The notes under the pieces were generated by a model. It had not been told where the DNA came from and ran no database searches. It worked only from the letters and a program-made list of their open reading frames with translations. The position numbers and the translations under genes are program-made. A stretch of 64,000 nt of DNA from Gammaproteobacteria bacterium (GTDB lineage: Bacteria > Pseudomonadota > Gammaproteobacteria > UBA6429 > Thiohalophilaceae), in contig WGLP01000001.1 in the NCBI GenBank assembly GCA_016125505.1, forward strand, positions 1 through 64,000. The letters run 5' to 3'. Position 1 is the first letter of the stretch. The number at the start of each line of letters is the position of its first letter. Below, piece after piece: positions 44,958 to 52,899 of the stretch.

Positions 44958-45356
44958 TTCCGTGTCTTATGTCTGGTCCTGCTGCTTGGCGGCCAGCTGT
45001 CATCCGTTCTCGCGTCTTCAGGCGAAGGTGGCGGCAATTCGTTGTATTTCCCGATTGAAAAGCCGTTTGTCGTGAATCTGGCGGGCTCAGCAGATCACCT
45101 GACCTATCTACAGGTCAATGTGCAACTGAAGCTCAAGAAGGCGGACCTGAAAACACCTCTGCAGGCACAACTGCCCGCAATCGAACACACTATGGTGATG
45201 TTACTAAGCGATCAAACCGTGAATGACATCAAGAGCGTTCAAGGCAAACAGACCTTGCGCGAAGCCGCGCTGAAGTCACTGCAGACCTTGTGTCAGAATC
45301 TGATTGGCGACCCCGCCATTGACGACGTCTACTTTACCGGGTTCATTATTCAATAG
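44934..45356 (+). CDS. FliL-family exported protein, not next to flagellar genes
   Basis: The 140-residue protein has an N-terminal hydrophobic signal or anchor (LCLVLLLGGQLSSVLA) and the FliL core YFPIEKPFVVNLAG ... YLQVNVQLKL, with the end REAALKSLQTLCQ. FliL stabilises flagellar stators, but no other flagellar gene is in this window, so a related role in the envelope is possible. The start codon lies in a strong hairpin. Its 3' end overlaps the convergent phosphatase by 11 nt. Confidence 0.75.
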   Translation: MKIPLLLSFRVLCLVLLLGGQLSSVLASSGEGGGNSLYFPIEKPFVVNLAGSADHLTYLQVNVQLKLKKADLKTPLQAQLPAIEHTMVMLLSDQTVNDIKSVQGKQTLREAALKSLQTLCQNLIGDPAIDDVYFTGFIIQ

Positions 45357-45846
45357 CGGCAGACTTTGGCAAATGCCGTTGCTCGATATCTGCGAGCAGG
45401 CCCTTGGCGGCGTGTTCGATCATATCGTAGACATTCTCAAAGCTTTTGAGACCACCATAGTAAGGATCGGGTACTTCACGACGATTCAGGTGTGGTGCGA
45501 AACTCAGAAATAACTTCACCTTCTCCTGCGCCTCTTGCGGGCATTGATTCAGCAGGATGGCGTAATTGTCCTCATCCATCGCCAGGATGTAATCAAACTG
45601 GTCAAAATCTTTTAGATTGACCGGGCGTGCACGCAGATCGCTGAGGTCCACACCGCGCGCCTTGGCGGTACTTTGGGCGCGCCGATCCGGTGCTTCGCCT
45701 ACATGATAGGCATGGGTACCGGCGGAATCGATATCGATGACCGTTTGCAGTTTGCGTTCCTGGACCAGAGAGCGGAACACGCCATGGGCGGTGGGAGAAC
45801 GGCAGATATTGCCCATACACACGAACAGAACTTTCACTTTTCTCAT
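45346..45846 (-). CDS. Low-molecular-weight protein-tyrosine phosphatase
   Basis: The 166-residue enzyme has the P-loop CMGNICRS (about 9-16) and the general-acid loop DPYYGG. The ATG at 45846 (MRKVKVLFVCMGN) is chosen over a TTG three codons upstream. Such proteins act on tyrosine kinases of exopolysaccharide export or on arsenate-like substrates. No capsule genes are next to it. Confidence 0.92.
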   Translation of the reverse strand: MRKVKVLFVCMGNICRSPTAHGVFRSLVQERKLQTVIDIDSAGTHAYHVGEAPDRRAQSTAKARGVDLSDLRARPVNLKDFDQFDYILAMDEDNYAILLNQCPQEAQEKVKLFLSFAPHLNRREVPDPYYGGLKSFENVYDMIEHAAKGLLADIEQRHLPKSAAIE

Positions 45847-46033
45847 TAAATTCAACCAACTTCGACGACTGATTCCTGGTATGAAGCTGGATTTTACAGA
45901 GTTAACTTTGCAGATAGCAATCGAATATTGAGGCTAAACGCCAACCTTCCCCCGGGTGAAGTGCAGAGCAATTCAAACAGTGATACACAACAATTTTGTG
46001 CCTTTCATGACAGGCATTGGTACCAAGACGAAC

Positions 46034-46477
46034 CTATCCGTCACCGCGTCGATGCAACTCACGCATACTTTCGCTTATGTGTTCACCTAACAATGACAAT
46101 ACGCGCAGGCCTTCCTGGGTACCGGGTTGGCGCATTAAACGCACGATTTCGCCCATTCCACCGCGCGCAGGTGCCGCCGTGGCGATTTCACGACTCGTCG
46201 CCGTGAGGGCATCTGCCAATCCTACCAGCAGGAACTGGCAATCATCCCGATCCAGTACTTGCAGTAAGCGCATGAGGCCTTCATTACGCGTTAGCCGATC
46301 AAGCAAGGTAATCCCTTCGCTCAGCGCCGAGGCAACACGCGAAACTATTTCATCTGACAAGGCATCCCGTGCAGACGTTACCAGAGTGGCGAATTCAGAT
46401 AATTGCGCCAGGTCCTGACTGAAATCAGTAACCGTTTCGCTTTTCACGCTACGAGGCACTTCTGTTTGAGTCGACAT
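46034..46477 (-). CDS. DUF1641 protein associated with SQR
   Basis: The 147-residue, helix-rich protein ends with the DUF1641 segment GGMGEIVRLMRQPGTQEGLRVLSLLGEHI (about 105-135). DUF1641 proteins are often encoded beside sulfide:quinone oxidoreductases and are thought to assist them, though this is not proven. It lies 10 bp after sqr as the last gene of the 18-gene minus-strand run. No terminator is evident downstream. Confidence 0.8.
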   Translation of the reverse strand: MSTQTEVPRSVKSETVTDFSQDLAQLSEFATLVTSARDALSDEIVSRVASALSEGITLLDRLTRNEGLMRLLQVLDRDDCQFLLVGLADALTATSREIATAAPARGGMGEIVRLMRQPGTQEGLRVLSLLGEHISESMRELHRRGDG

Positions 46478-46487
46478 ATCATACTCC

Positions 46488-47621
46488 TTAAAGCAGACCG
46501 CGCACGCTGGTCCAGTACATTTTGTTATACGACATTTTAAACCAGTGCATAGACTTGTTCGGCTGTTTTAAATCAGGTGGATTCGCATAGTTAAACATCG
46601 CATAAGTAGCACTGTCGTGACCGGTTTCAATGAAACAATAGACCTTACCGTCGTAATCGCGTACAGGTATACCAATTTTGACGATGGATGCGATATTTTC
46701 GGCAATCACCTCGGCTTCGAAATGTGCCGCAGAACCCGTTTTACTTACAGGGAGGTTCGTGGTATCGCCCAGGACGTAGACATTATCGTAACCTTCCATG
46801 CTGAGTTTATGCCGATCGGTGGGAATCCAGCCGCCTGAACCCAGCTTATTGTTCTCGACCACCTCCATGCCTTTGTGTGGAGGTATTGCAATAAGCATGT
46901 CATATTTCGTCTCCGTGCCCTCCTCGCTCTTCACGATCCTGTGTTCGACATCGACTTCCTTTACATTGAAGAGGGTCTCGTATTCTATGCCCATGCGTTC
47001 AAATTCGGGTTTGGCCCACTTGGCTACGTTTTCGATGGTATGGATACGGCCTATCGGGTAATGGTATTTTATCTGGACCTTATCGCGAATGCCGCGCGCC
47101 TTGAAAAAATCATGCAGCGCAAATACAACCTCGACAGGCGCGATCGGACACTTATGCGGAACACCCACAACAATCGCGATCTTGCCGCCAGGAAATTCGC
47201 GCAAACGTTTAAACATCTTTATTGCACCAGCCTCGGTGTAGAAGGTCTCCGCACCCTCTATCAAACCAGGAATCGTCTCAGGCACAATGCGTGAGCCGGT
47301 TGCTATCACAAGCATATCGTATTCGTGGACCTTCCCGCTTTTTGTTCTGACCTGATTCTTGTCAAGTTCGAATGCTTCGACGGGATCGACATAAAAATTA
47401 ATATTGGGTTCGAGTAGGCTGGCCTGATCGCGATATAGCTCGTCGGGCATCATCTGGCCAAAAGCCACGTAGAGCAAACCGGGTTGATACATGTGCCGGT
47501 CTGACGCCGATAACAGTGTGAGCCTGACCTTGCGTGCACGTATTTCAGATGTCAATCGCCGGGCAAGATTATTCGCAACGATTGTTCCTCCAGTGCCACC
47601 ACCTACGACTACGATTCTCAT
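46488..47621 (-). CDS. sqr: Sulfide:quinone oxidoreductase
   Basis: The 377-residue flavoprotein has the FAD Rossmann motif VVGGGTGGTIVANNLA (about 5-20), ATGSRIVPE, and NVYVLGDTTNLPVSKTG near 280. Two cysteines stand at the positions expected for the SQR redox pair, Cys158 in GVPHKCPIAPVE and Cys329 in VYCFIETG. The C-terminal end FKMSYNKMYWTSVRGLL looks like the membrane-binding part. It would oxidise sulfide, including sulfide derived from thiocyanate via carbonyl sulfide, to sulfane sulfur. It is followed by DUF1641 and preceded by tusA and dsrE. Confidence 0.85.
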   Translation of the reverse strand: MRIVVVGGGTGGTIVANNLARRLTSEIRARKVRLTLLSASDRHMYQPGLLYVAFGQMMPDELYRDQASLLEPNINFYVDPVEAFELDKNQVRTKSGKVHEYDMLVIATGSRIVPETIPGLIEGAETFYTEAGAIKMFKRLREFPGGKIAIVVGVPHKCPIAPVEVVFALHDFFKARGIRDKVQIKYHYPIGRIHTIENVAKWAKPEFERMGIEYETLFNVKEVDVEHRIVKSEEGTETKYDMLIAIPPHKGMEVVENNKLGSGGWIPTDRHKLSMEGYDNVYVLGDTTNLPVSKTGSAAHFEAEVIAENIASIVKIGIPVRDYDGKVYCFIETGHDSATYAMFNYANPPDLKQPNKSMHWFKMSYNKMYWTSVRGLL

Positions 47622-47662
47622 TGCAATCTCCTCATTGGCTATTACCGGGCGATAGATTGTTA

Positions 47663-47893
47663 CTATTTCACTTTACGGACCTTCAGATGCCAGATATCTC
47701 CGACCTTTTCAGCGCTGATCATTTCGTGCCCGACCTTATTGACCCACTCCGGCACATCATTGGCAGAGCCATGATCCGTTGATAACAATTCAAGCGTATC
47801 CCCTACATTGGCCTGCTTCATGTACGTAATCAGCTCCATCAAAGGTCCTGGACAAAAGGTATTGCAAGCATCAATGATCTTGGTTTCACTCAT
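47663..47893 (-). CDS. tusA: TusA-family sulfur carrier protein
   Basis: The 76-residue protein has the TusA motif IDACNTFCPGPLMEL with Cys14 in CPGP; a second cysteine at 10 precedes it. TusA-type carriers bind sulfane sulfur as a persulfide and pass it to DsrE, Hdr or biosynthetic partners. Its place between dsrE and sqr suggests that it takes sulfur made by SQR. Enteric TusA also serves MnmA, so a dual role is possible, but an extra dedicated copy is more likely here. Confidence 0.88.
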   Translation of the reverse strand: MSETKIIDACNTFCPGPLMELITYMKQANVGDTLELLSTDHGSANDVPEWVNKVGHEMISAEKVGDIWHLKVRKVK

Positions 47894-47930
47894 TAGTATT
47901 CTCCTGTCAACTACTGATCTGTTTATTGAT

Positions 47931-48320
47931 TTAAAACGTGAGAAGATGTCCTCCTTCGGCGTCGTTTAAAAACCGTGTAAGCCCCATCGGCGGATCGAAT
48001 TCCGGTTCAATGTCTGCTTTGCTAAGCTTCAGCAGGTCAACGGCCATGGAACAAGGCAACAGTTTCGCCTCACCCAGTTCCGCGGCCTGCTTGAAGAGTT
48101 GTTTAAATGGGGGGACCCCGTCTTGATTCAGAAGCTCGCCAAATTCACCCTCTGACGGTGGTAATGCCTTATTTGATTTAACAAAATAAAGCAAGGCATT
48201 CATCGAGAAAAATACGGCAACGCGCTCTCCCGTTGCAGCAGCGACTGACGCGATCATGGCTGCCATTTGCAGCTTTTCGCGGCTGGCTGAAACGCAAATT
48301 ATATTAATCGAGCCCGACAT
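47931..48320 (-). CDS. DsrE-family sulfurtransferase
   Basis: The 129-residue protein has a DsrE/F-like fold. It starts INIICVSASREKLQMAAMIASVAAATG and has a cysteine in AKLLPCSMAVDLL (Cys90), near the position of the persulfide-bearing cysteine of DsrE. It resembles the DsrE2 branch that is often adjacent to tusA in sulfur oxidisers, but lacks an obvious membrane anchor. It likely exchanges sulfane sulfur with the TusA protein encoded 37 bp downstream. Confidence 0.78.
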   Translation of the reverse strand: MSGSINIICVSASREKLQMAAMIASVAAATGERVAVFFSMNALLYFVKSNKALPPSEGEFGELLNQDGVPPFKQLFKQAAELGEAKLLPCSMAVDLLKLSKADIEPEFDPPMGLTRFLNDAEGGHLLTF

Positions 48321-48365
48321 ATACGGTTCTCCACAATCTGATTCATGATATCTTCAATATTTTAT

Positions 48366-48632
48366 TCACCATTTCTTTGTGACAACGCGTTTAAGGGCCT
48401 GGTTACGCAAAGTCAGATCTGCAACTATTGATCTGAGACGTTGATTCTCATCTTCCAGCTGCTTCAGTCGTTGCATGTCAGTCATTTCCTTTGGGCGATA
48501 TTTAGTCCGCCACTTATAGAAAGTCGTATCTGATATACCAAGTTTCATGCAAATTTCCTGAACTTTGCCACCTGATTCCGCCTCCTTGAGCGCGTCGATG
48601 ATCTGATCATCTGTGATGCCGGACTTTCTCAT
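48366..48632 (-). CDS. IS3-type transposase OrfA-like helix-turn-helix protein, OrfB absent
   Basis: The 88-residue product starts MRKSGITDDQIIDALKEAESGGKVQEICMKLGISDTTFYKWRTKY, the classical OrfA helix-turn-helix, and ends in a leucine-zipper-like coil (RLKQLEDENQRLRSIVADLTLRNQALKRVV). No OrfB (DDE domain) follows; dsrE starts 46 bp downstream. No IS ends were found. It is either an IS remnant or an OrfA fragment kept as a DNA-binding protein. The ATG at 48632 has AAGG upstream; the frame is open further into the preceding gene. Confidence 0.8.
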   Translation of the reverse strand: MRKSGITDDQIIDALKEAESGGKVQEICMKLGISDTTFYKWRTKYRPKEMTDMQRLKQLEDENQRLRSIVADLTLRNQALKRVVTKKW

Positions 48633-48666
48633 CTTGTACACCTTATGCTCGCCAGAGAGATATCTA

Positions 48667-49773
48667 TTAGTCATGTGAATTCTTGCTTGCATCTCCTGTT
48701 GTAAATACGCGCACTTCTGCATATTCAAAGCGTCTTGCCTTATAGATCAGCATGGAAACAAGCCAACTGGCTACGAACAGGGTAACAACAAGGATACCGA
48801 TCATTTCCCAATGCTGACTCAAGGAACTGACTTGCTCCCACAACTGGCCACTCAGGTTTAGCTGTTCCTTGACAAGTGCCAGGACCTCGATTCCAGCAAC
48901 AATCAATGCAACAAGTGCCGATACAATCGTGATCGTCAGATTGTAATGGAGCTTTCTGAGCGGATTCCTGAAGGCCCAGCTGTAGGCGCGTACCATCAGG
49001 ATACTGTCGGTGGTATCCATCAACATCATGCCAGCAGCAAATAAGGCTGGAAATATCAGGATAGACCAGACTGATAACCCTCTCGCCGCCTCTGCACCCG
49101 CGATACCCAACAGACTGACCTCTGTCGCGGTATCGAATCCAAGACCAAACAGCAATCCAACAATCGACATATGCCAGCTTTTACTAACCAGACGGAACAG
49201 CGGCCGAAAGATACGCGCCATGAAGCCGCGCTTATTTAGCAACATATCAAAGTCTTCTTCGCTATACGCCCCGCCTCTTCTGACCTTCTTGTAAGCCTGA
49301 TATGTCGATCTGGCGATGGTGAGATTCAATGCTGCCATGATGAGCAAAAATGAGGATGAAACAAAGGTGCTGGCAAGACTGGCCGAGCTGTCGATGATGT
49401 TGATTTTATCGTTAGAAGCATCCCATGCGGCAAAGGCGGCGATACCAATCACAAACACAACGAGGGCCAGGGAATGACCTATCGCAAAATACAAACCGAC
49501 CGTGGTCGGTCGTTTATTATTTTGCATCAATTTTCGGGTGACGCTGTCGATTGAGGCGATATGATCCGCGTCAAAAGCGTGACGCAATCCGAAGGTGTAA
49601 GCCAGTACCGCTGCACCAAACAAGACGGTGTTACCGGAAAAAGCCGCGATTGCCCATATCCAGACCACAACATTAAATAAAATGAGCACCCCATAAAGTC
49701 CTATTACTTTCTTCTGGTAGTTTCCTGCTTCGTCGCTGAATATATGGTATAGCAGCGTGAGTAAATTATTCAT
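48667..49773 (-). CDS. NiCoT-family cobalt/nickel transporter
   Basis: The 368-residue membrane protein has the NiCoT signature in helix II, FGLRHAFDADHIASID, and the second motif LLFGLGFDTATEV, with seven or eight helices. NiCoT permeases bring in Co2+ or Ni2+. Placement in the same run as the cobalt enzyme thiocyanate hydrolase, with no urease or hydrogenase nearby, favours cobalt. A strong AGAGGGG site precedes the ATG. Confidence 0.92.
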   Translation of the reverse strand: MNNLLTLLYHIFSDEAGNYQKKVIGLYGVLILFNVVVWIWAIAAFSGNTVLFGAAVLAYTFGLRHAFDADHIASIDSVTRKLMQNNKRPTTVGLYFAIGHSLALVVFVIGIAAFAAWDASNDKINIIDSSASLASTFVSSSFLLIMAALNLTIARSTYQAYKKVRRGGAYSEEDFDMLLNKRGFMARIFRPLFRLVSKSWHMSIVGLLFGLGFDTATEVSLLGIAGAEAARGLSVWSILIFPALFAAGMMLMDTTDSILMVRAYSWAFRNPLRKLHYNLTITIVSALVALIVAGIEVLALVKEQLNLSGQLWEQVSSLSQHWEMIGILVVTLFVASWLVSMLIYKARRFEYAEVRVFTTGDASKNSHD

Positions 49774-49855
49774 TACACTCTACCCCTCTTTTTTGTTTAA
49801 CCATCATTCAATCGATAATCGCCTAATTATCAAACTTGCTCGTGGTTGCCGGTTA

Positions 49856-50698
49856 TTAACCACGATGCCAGCTAAACCGCCTCATGAACAATACACATGT
49901 ACTATCAAGAACATATCCGACTACACCTATCAATAAGACCATGGCCATCAGGTGATCGTAAGCCAGGGATTCGCGGGCATCTTCAATTGCAAAACCAAAC
50001 CCGGAGGTCACGCCAAGGAACTCCGCGGGAACCAGTACGATCCACGCCACACCTAACGCAAGCCGTATGCCTGTGATGACATCAAATGCAATTGCCGGCA
50101 TGATCACCGTCGTAATGATCTGCCAAGGCCTGGCGCCCAAGTTGCGTGACACTTTCAGCCAGGCGGGGTCGACTTTGGCGAGGCCAGCGGCGGTGGAAAA
50201 CGCCACCGGCCACAGCGCTGCGATGGCAATCAAAAAGATGATTGCTGAATTCCAGGTTGGCAGCACGATGACGGCAATCGGCTCCCAGGCCAATGGACTG
50301 ATCATGCGCAGCAGCTGAAACGGTGAGTTACTCAATTCACGAAATGTCCGGCTGCGCCCCATGAGGATCCCGATAGGCACACCGATGGCGATGGCGATTA
50401 ACAAACCGCTACCGAGTCGATAGCCACTGGATAAGAATGCACGTGGTATCTCGCCATCACTCCACATGTAGGGAATCGCCCTGAACGCCGGTACGGGACC
50501 AAAATCTGAAAAGTGCACCATCGAGGGATTCAAAGTAATCAGGTAAATCCCGATCCACCACAAGACAAACAGGATTGCGAGTCCGCCGAAGAAGTTTGTC
50601 AGTTTCTGCGTCGATGCCTTGATGGTGTGCGAGGCTGAATTACCATTAATTCCCAGCTTGTAAATGCCATTTCCAACGGATGTCATGATATTGCTCAT
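49856..50698 (-). CDS. NitT/TauT-class ABC transporter permease, copy 2
   Basis: About 280 residues with one BPD_transp_1 domain and the EAA loop region (STAAGLAKVDPAWLKVSRNLGARPW). It is a close paralogue of the gene just upstream: long stretches such as SGYRLG-GLLIAIAIGVP, GILMGR and RLALGVAWIVLVPAE are shared. The two would form a heterodimeric channel. The ATG at 50698 lies 1 bp after the upstream stop; a GTG at 50713 is an alternative. Confidence 0.9.
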   Translation of the reverse strand: MSNIMTSVGNGIYKLGINGNSASHTIKASTQKLTNFFGGLAILFVLWWIGIYLITLNPSMVHFSDFGPVPAFRAIPYMWSDGEIPRAFLSSGYRLGSGLLIAIAIGVPIGILMGRSRTFRELSNSPFQLLRMISPLAWEPIAVIVLPTWNSAIIFLIAIAALWPVAFSTAAGLAKVDPAWLKVSRNLGARPWQIITTVIMPAIAFDVITGIRLALGVAWIVLVPAEFLGVTSGFGFAIEDARESLAYDHLMAMVLLIGVVGYVLDSTCVLFMRRFSWHRG

Positions 50699-50699
50699 A

Positions 50700-51521
50700 T
50701 TAATTGCCACCACGATGCCAGCTATAACGTTTGATCAGTAATACGCAGGTGCTATCGAGCAGGTAACCGATAATGCCGATAGTAAGCACCATTGCAGTGA
50801 GATAGTTGTACGACAGTGTCTCGCGCGCATCTTCGATGGCATAACCCAATCCGGAGGTCACGCCAAGGTACTCCGCCGGTACCAGAACAATCCAGGCAAC
50901 TCCCAGAGCGAGTCGTATTCCTGTAAACACATCAAAGCTGATCGCCGGCAGGATAATCTGAAATAACATATGCCGTGGCTTGGCACCAAGATTGCGCGAC
51001 ACCTTGAACCATGCCGGGTCGACCTTGGCGAGGCCGGCGGCAGTAGAAAACGCCACCGGCCAAATAGATGCCATTGCAATCAGAAAGATGATTGAGTGAT
51101 TCCAGGTGCCGTACACTAATACAGCTATCGGCATCCAGGATAAAGGGCTGATCATGCGCAGAAACTGGAACGGTGAATTACTTAACTCGCGAAAACGCTT
51201 GAACCTGCCCATTAATATCCCGAGCGGTACACCAATTGCGATCGCAATGAGCAGCCCCGTTCCTAAGCGATAACCACTGGCGATGGCGGCGCTTTGTAGC
51301 TTCCCTTCACTCCATAGTTGTGGAAATGCCTTGAGTGTCGGGATTAGACCAAAAGATGCAAAATTCTTGGTTGCAGGGTTAATTGCAATCAGGTAACCAC
51401 CCAACCACCACAACGCAAAGAAGATGATCATCCCTGCCAGGAAATTACAGGTACACCGGCCTGCGGGCTTGGTAAAACTTTGCAGGCTGGAAACCCCGGC
51501 AGCGAAAGTCGCCCTGTTCAT
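50700..51521 (-). CDS. NitT/TauT-class ABC transporter permease, copy 1
   Basis: The 273-residue permease has six hydrophobic helices and the family EAA loop (LAKVDPAWFKVSRNLGAKP). Members import nitrate, taurine, bicarbonate, cyanate and related small molecules. Its start overlaps the stop of the binding-protein gene by ATGA. Between thiocyanate hydrolase and the cobalt transporter, thiocyanate is the likeliest substrate, with cyanate next. Confidence 0.9.
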   Translation of the reverse strand: MNRATFAAGVSSLQSFTKPAGRCTCNFLAGMIIFFALWWLGGYLIAINPATKNFASFGLIPTLKAFPQLWSEGKLQSAAIASGYRLGTGLLIAIAIGVPLGILMGRFKRFRELSNSPFQFLRMISPLSWMPIAVLVYGTWNHSIIFLIAMASIWPVAFSTAAGLAKVDPAWFKVSRNLGAKPRHMLFQIILPAISFDVFTGIRLALGVAWIVLVPAEYLGVTSGLGYAIEDARETLSYNYLTAMVLTIGIIGYLLDSTCVLLIKRYSWHRGGN

Positions 51522-52852
51522 ACCTCGACAACCTCCATTCTGGTATATGGGTCACCACTCTTTGGCACACTTGGGTCATTTCGCCAGTCGGGATTCGCTT
51601 CGAGTGCCTTCTTGACGAAATCGTAGTTCACGAGGTCTTTCGCCACGAAGTCTGGAGTGAGTTTATCGAGAAAGGCGGAATCGCCGGTGATGACCGTCTT
51701 TTTCAGATCGGAAGTAACAAGTTCAGTGGCTGATGGATATGGCCACCCCTGGAAATCGATGCGGTCCATGCCCCACTGCGGATGTTTGATAGCGTGCGGA
51801 TTCTTGTAGTAGGCAGGGTCATAGAACAACATGGCGCGCTTGACGACTTCTTTGGGGAACGGCAGATAGCCCTTGCCATCTCTGGAGAGCATCACGGCCA
51901 TTGCGTCGCGATTTTCGGCCAGATAAATTTGCGCCTCGATAATCGCATGGTGTACTCCCTGCGTCCACGCAGCGCGCGCCGGGTCCATGGTATCCGCTTC
52001 GTGCATGACGACGACGCAACAAGGATGTCCTTTCCAGACATCACCGGTAAAACGCAAAACGACACCACCGGCCTTGAGTTCGCCCAAGGCATTGAATGGT
52101 TCGGCGACACAATAACCGTCTATCGTCTTGGCCGCGAGCGCCGGGGGCATATCCGGTGGATTCAGGACCAGGAAATTACATTCATTCGGCGCCAGCTTGG
52201 CATTTTGCGGACGAATCACCGGAGTAATCCCGGCATCTTTCATGATTTTTTGCGAAACGATATTGTGGATCGAATACCAGTACGGAACCGCGAATTGCTT
52301 ACCGCCGAAATCCTTGGGTGTTCTGATCCCGCTGTCCTTATGGACCACGATGGCCGAACCGTTGGTGTGATCCCATGCCGTGATCTTTAACGGATATTTG
52401 TTGTTGTAACGCATCCAGATGGGGATCGGGATCAACATATGGGTGAGATTGAAACGGTGTGAGGCAAAGGCCTCGACCAGCGGCGACCAGCCACGAATCA
52501 GTGTGGGGCGCACTGAATCTATGCCCTGCTTTTTGAAGAAGCCCATTTCATGCGCCACGATCAGGGCTGCGGAATCCGTGATAGGGATGTAACCGATTTT
52601 GACGACGGGGTCCCATTTCTTTTCCTGAGCAAAAGACTCGGCAGATGGCATCAAACTGCTCATGGCACCCAGTCCCAGGGCACCGGTCATTGCCAAAAAG
52701 CTGCGTCTATCGATGGACGTACCCAATACACCGCGAAATAGAGGGTCATGCTCAATCACCAACTTTGGATCGTTGATGCCATCCCCGTGTTTCTGATAGT
52801 CAAGATGCGGTTCATTGCTATCGTCCGGTGTGATAATGCGTTTCTTATTCAT
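51518..52852 (-). CDS. ABC transporter binding protein, CmpA/NrtA-like, Tat-type signal
   Basis: The 444-residue protein has about 47 polar residues before a twin-arginine signal (DRRSFLAMTGALGLGAMSS, about 48-66), so it is probably exported folded by Tat. The mature part begins VVKIGYIPITDSAALIVAHEMGFF and follows the nitrate/bicarbonate/sulfonate-binding family, with AVPYWYSIHNIV and GYCVAEPFNALGE around the ligand site. It presumably captures thiocyanate or cyanate. The long N-terminal extension before the signal is unusual but no better internal start is evident. Confidence 0.87.
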   Translation of the reverse strand: MNKKRIITPDDSNEPHLDYQKHGDGINDPKLVIEHDPLFRGVLGTSIDRRSFLAMTGALGLGAMSSLMPSAESFAQEKKWDPVVKIGYIPITDSAALIVAHEMGFFKKQGIDSVRPTLIRGWSPLVEAFASHRFNLTHMLIPIPIWMRYNNKYPLKITAWDHTNGSAIVVHKDSGIRTPKDFGGKQFAVPYWYSIHNIVSQKIMKDAGITPVIRPQNAKLAPNECNFLVLNPPDMPPALAAKTIDGYCVAEPFNALGELKAGGVVLRFTGDVWKGHPCCVVVMHEADTMDPARAAWTQGVHHAIIEAQIYLAENRDAMAVMLSRDGKGYLPFPKEVVKRAMLFYDPAYYKNPHAIKHPQWGMDRIDFQGWPYPSATELVTSDLKKTVITGDSAFLDKLTPDFVAKDLVNYDFVKKALEANPDWRNDPSVPKSGDPYTRMEVVEV

Positions 52853-52899
52853 TTCCTGTCTCCTCCTTCGTCGCAGTCGGATTACTGACCTTGGTTAGG

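Noticed and set aside
45928-46206. Plus-strand open frame overlapping the DUF1641 gene
   Set aside because: Most of it is antisense to the DUF1641 coding region, with low-complexity translation and no ribosome site.
48321-48700. Complete insertion sequence around the OrfA gene
   Set aside because: No OrfB, no inverted ends and no target duplication could be seen, so only the OrfA remnant is listed.
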